Source of the DNA: Paenibacillus sp. 37
Lineage (GTDB): Bacteria > Bacillota > Bacilli > Paenibacillales > Paenibacillaceae
Length of the DNA: 64,000 bases
Assembly (NCBI RefSeq): GCF_008386395.1
Contig: NZ_CP043761.1
Coordinates: 6,882,001 to 6,946,000 of the forward strand
Direction of reading: 5' to 3'
The translations under genes were made by a program, and so were the position numbers. Positions within the stretch are counted from its first letter, which is position 1. The number at the start of each line of letters is the position of its first letter. Below, piece after piece: positions 61,964 to 64,000 of the stretch. The notes under the pieces are model-generated. The model searched no databases. It saw only the letters and a list, made by a program, of their open reading frames with translations, and was not told where the DNA came from.

Positions 61964-64000
61964 CCTTCACGGGTGCCGGAGTAGGCGTTGGTACTGGCGC
62001 AGGTGTAGGTGCTGGTGTGCTTCCACTGTTACCGCCCGTATTTTCACCGCCGCCATTGTTGCCTCCACCATTGTTACCATTGTCACTGGATGCTCTAGAC
62101 ACGTTAATTTTATACTCCGTAACATGGCCAAGTGAATCCGTTACTCTAACAACGATCTTATTTCCACCAACTTGGAGCGGTAGATTCTCACTTACAGTAC
62201 CACTTGAAACCTCGTTCCATTCTCCATCTCCAACAGCTATTTCAATCTTGGCAAGTGGATCAAGTGCCGTTGGCGTTAGCTGAAATTGATATACGCTATT
62301 TGGCACAGAGATGGTGTAGGTATCTTTAGCCGGATCAAAGGCCGGAGACAAGCCTCCCACGGAAGGGACCAGTGTTTGCAAGGTAGATGTATCCGTACCA
62401 ATCACTTTGGTAAGTCCTGTTCTAGCGTTAGTCAGATCTTGAAGTGCCTTATCTACCTGCGCTTGAGTTGCTGTCAGATCATTAAGCACTCGATTTGCTT
62501 CATTCATCGCATTATCCAGTGCTGTCCAGCTTGCTGGTGTGTAGGCTGACTCTTCCAGGCTTTCACCTGTAATTTCAGTTACTTTCGCTTGCAAAGCTGA
62601 TTTATCTACAACGGGTACAGATGTTGTAGGGATTAGGCCCGTTCTTGCATCTGTCAGATCCTGAAGCGCTTTGTCTACCTGCGCTTGGGTCGCTGTCGGA
62701 TCATTCAACACTCGCTCTGCTTCATTCATCGCATTATCCAGTGCTGTCCAGCTCGCTGGCGTATACGCTGATTCTTCCAGGTTTTCACCTGTAATTTCAG
62801 TTACTTTCGCTTGCAAAGCTGATTTATCTACAACGGGCACAGATGTTGTAGGGATTAGGCCCGTTCTTGCATCTGTCAGATCCTGAAGCGCTTTGTCTAC
62901 CTGCGCTTGGGTCGCTGTCGGATCATTCAACACTCGCTCTGCTTCATTCATCGCATTATCCAGTGCTGTCCAGCTCGCTGGCGTATACGCTGATTCTTCC
63001 AGGTTTTCACCTGTAATTTCAGTTACTTTCGCTTGCAAAGCTGATTTATCTACAACGGGCACAGATGTTGTAGGGATTAGGCCCGTTCTTGCATCTGTCA
63101 GATCCTGAAGCGCTTTGTCTACCTGCGCTTGGGTCGCTGTCAGATCATTAAGCACTCGATTTGCTTCATTCATCGCATTATCCAGTGCTGTCCAGCTTGC
63201 TGGTGTGTAGGCTGACTCTTCCAGGCTTTCACCTGTAATTTCAGTTACTTTCGCTTGCAAAGCTGATTTATCTACAACGGGTACAGATGTTGTAGGGATT
63301 AGGCCCGTTCTTGCTTCTGTCAGATCCTGAAGTGCCTTGTCTACCTGCGCTTGAGTTGCTGTCGGATCATTCAACACTCGCTCTGCTTCGTTCATCGCAT
63401 TATCCAGTGCTGTCCAGCTCGCTGGTGTATACTCCTCTTCGTCCAGCTCGCCTGTTTCGATCTTATCTTTAATATCATCGAATTTGGCTTTCAACTTCGC
63501 CTTATCAATAGCAACAACATAATTTTTTGAATTCGACTCTTCTGAATCTGAATAGGCTGGATTGTTCGTCTTCGCTGTTACTGTCACTTTGTAGGTGCCA
63601 ACTTCTAGCGTTGGTACCAATTGCGACAGGTTAAGCGCCGTTCCGGTTACTTCCTCCGTCCGCTTCGTGCCGTCTCCCAGTTCAATCGTTACTTCATATT
63701 TATCTGCATGTGCAACTGCTTCCCATGTCAACTCATCGTCGGTCAGTGTGACGTCCGGTACCGTCAAAGGAGTAGCAGCAGTTGCAATGGTAAAGTACGA
63801 GTTCGGACCAAAACTAGAGGTACTCAGGGTTACTTGGCCGTTCTCAATCAAATGTAATGAGTTTGGATTACCAAATTGAGTATTATCGCTGATCACAACA
63901 TACCGAGGCAACGCCGGGTTACCTCCCGTTTCGTCTACCTGAAGTGTAATCTGTGATTCAGTCCAGTTTGCTTTCTGTACCTTGAAGATACGCTCCATCC
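60717..64000 (-). CDS. SLH-anchored surface protein with five FIVAR repeats, N-terminus beyond window
   Basis: At least 1093 residues; the N-terminal part lies outside the right edge. In order: the end of a beta-rich domain like that of the neighbouring SLH protein (RIFKVQKANWTESQITLQVD), an FnIII-like domain (VPDVTLTDDELTWEAV, about 70-160), five FIVAR modules of about 74 residues (about 170-535), a cadherin-like beta sandwich (about 540-635, LSPAFDPAKDTYTISVPNSVY), a Gly/Asn-rich and Pro/Thr linker, a domain of about 220 residues shared with the neighbour, and three SLH domains at the end (about 910-1093). FIVAR helices often bind ligand such as fibronectin or sugar in other bacteria. Surface adhesin or scaffold is the likely role. 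Confidence 0.88.
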   Translation of the reverse strand, partial: MERIFKVQKANWTESQITLQVDETGGNPALPRYVVISDNTQFGNPNSLHLIENGQVTLSTSSFGPNSYFTIATAATPLTVPDVTLTDDELTWEAVAHADKYEVTIELGDGTKRTEEVTGTALNLSQLVPTLEVGTYKVTVTAKTNNPAYSDSEESNSKNYVVAIDKAKLKAKFDDIKDKIETGELDEEEYTPASWTALDNAMNEAERVLNDPTATQAQVDKALQDLTEARTGLIPTTSVPVVDKSALQAKVTEITGESLEESAYTPASWTALDNAMNEANRVLNDLTATQAQVDKALQDLTDARTGLIPTTSVPVVDKSALQAKVTEITGENLEESAYTPASWTALDNAMNEAERVLNDPTATQAQVDKALQDLTDARTGLIPTTSVPVVDKSALQAKVTEITGENLEESAYTPASWTALDNAMNEAERVLNDPTATQAQVDKALQDLTDARTGLIPTTSVPVVDKSALQAKVTEITGESLEESAYTPASWTALDNAMNEANRVLNDLTATQAQVDKALQDLTNARTGLTKVIGTDTSTLQTLVPSVGGLSPAFDPAKDTYTISVPNSVYQFQLTPTALDPLAKIEIAVGDGEWNEVSSGTVSENLPLQVGGNKIVVRVTDSLGHVTEYKINVSRASSDNGNNGGGNNGGGENTGGNSGSTPAPTPAPVPTPTPAPVKDNLETTWDGSHQPFATSKPSNNKETLVQVDPAKLNVAMSQGTGQQFAIHSPNDGDMKVDGLTLETLKQLVDQGSKLNISNPLAIYPVPGGKMDVNGVSRQLGNAALNDIDVHVDIARSSDALIDSAETRAASQGYELLVTPVDLDLTFTKDGQTVRSGQLNGYAPKYIALPEGIDPNRITTGVIINPDGSIFHVPTVVTKIDSRYYALINDLRSSGSYSVIWNPQDFEDARSHWGKTDVNNIAARLDLQGNGDNTFSPNRQVTRSEFAEIVVLGLGLMRQDAPQNLFPDVNDSAWFRSAVALANEFGIVRGYDNGNFYGNQEITREQGFAMVARAYRLIEPEAAISPDQMNAELERYSDAADVSNWAKEDVAQLIAAGIIQGNGPEVLSPKTTMTRAEVTALIARMLKVTNLIDQ
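62402..63500 (-). repeat. Five FIVAR repeats with a 222-bp period
   Basis: The phrase TTGCAAAGCTGATTTATC starts at 62589, 62811, 63033 and 63255, exactly 222 bases apart. The two central units are identical at DNA level as far as I can read; units 2 and 5 share the variant N/L residues (NEANRVLNDLTATQ), the others have E/P (NEAERVLNDPTATQ). Confidence 0.92.

Noticed and set aside
62671..63108. Two identical 71-codon plus-strand frames
   Set aside because: Antisense to identical FIVAR units; they exist only because the repeats are identical.
62402..63500. Regular 222-bp period as a possible CRISPR-like array
   Set aside because: Units are contiguous coding repeats without unique spacers.

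Overview
The window looks like chromosome of a Gram-positive, spore-forming, plant-polysaccharide-degrading Bacillota, most probably Paenibacillus. The basis is strong AGGAGG-type ribosome sites with frequent GTG/TTG starts, secreted GH10, GH43, GH30 and PL4 enzymes, S-layer-homology (SLH) surface proteins, copper-amine-oxidase-N stalk domains, 7TMR-DISM sensor kinases and a SARP-type response regulator. I saw no tRNA, rRNA, CRISPR array or complete insertion sequence.

Layout. 1-7.5 kb: a truncated Xre-type regulator, an aldo/keto reductase, a YegS-type lipid kinase, a secreted LRR protein, an intracellular GH30 enzyme and an MFS exporter. 7.6-19 kb: GH10 xylanase with a cre-like site, a secreted 5'-nucleotidase with an SH3 tail, a lipoprotein, a macrolide 2'-phosphotransferase, a DUF3221 lipoprotein, a parS-like site, the RNA helicase DbpA, a DKNYY protein and a modular GH43 enzyme. 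19-31 kb: a giant (2360 aa) SLH protein with ten InlB-type B-repeats, an orphan MinD-like ATPase preceded by the remnant of an SLH domain, and a two-component pair. 31-38.5 kb: lipoprotein, GNATs, a CD3324-type protein, SDR, WYL regulator divergent from a DHFR-like reductase, an SGNH esterase and DUF4180. 38.4-44.3 kb: signalling block holding a GHKL kinase whose response regulator is reduced to 31 codons, a 1045-aa hybrid kinase and its SARP response regulator. 44.4-52.4 kb: DinB, a PRISE-like reductase with HxlR regulator, a MarR/SDR unit below a 50-bp perfect palindrome, TPR-SMI1 protein, rhamnogalacturonan lyase and an AraC regulator. 52.5-64 kb: a 702-aa protein with a TerD-like tail, an unknown protein, and two SLH proteins (the second cut by the window edge) whose 3' ends are almost identical.

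How it fits together. Xylanase and rhamnogalacturonan lyase carry the same cre-like element, suggesting shared carbon-catabolite control of plant wall degradation; GH43, the SGNH esterase and GH30 would process side chains and oligosaccharides. The SLH proteins are cell-surface anchored and show recent recombination with each other. Most genes are single units bounded by clear intrinsic terminators, many of them bidirectional between convergent genes. The most interesting signals are the SLH gene-conversion pattern, the decayed SLH/response-regulator remnants, the parS-like site and several large unexplained palindromes.
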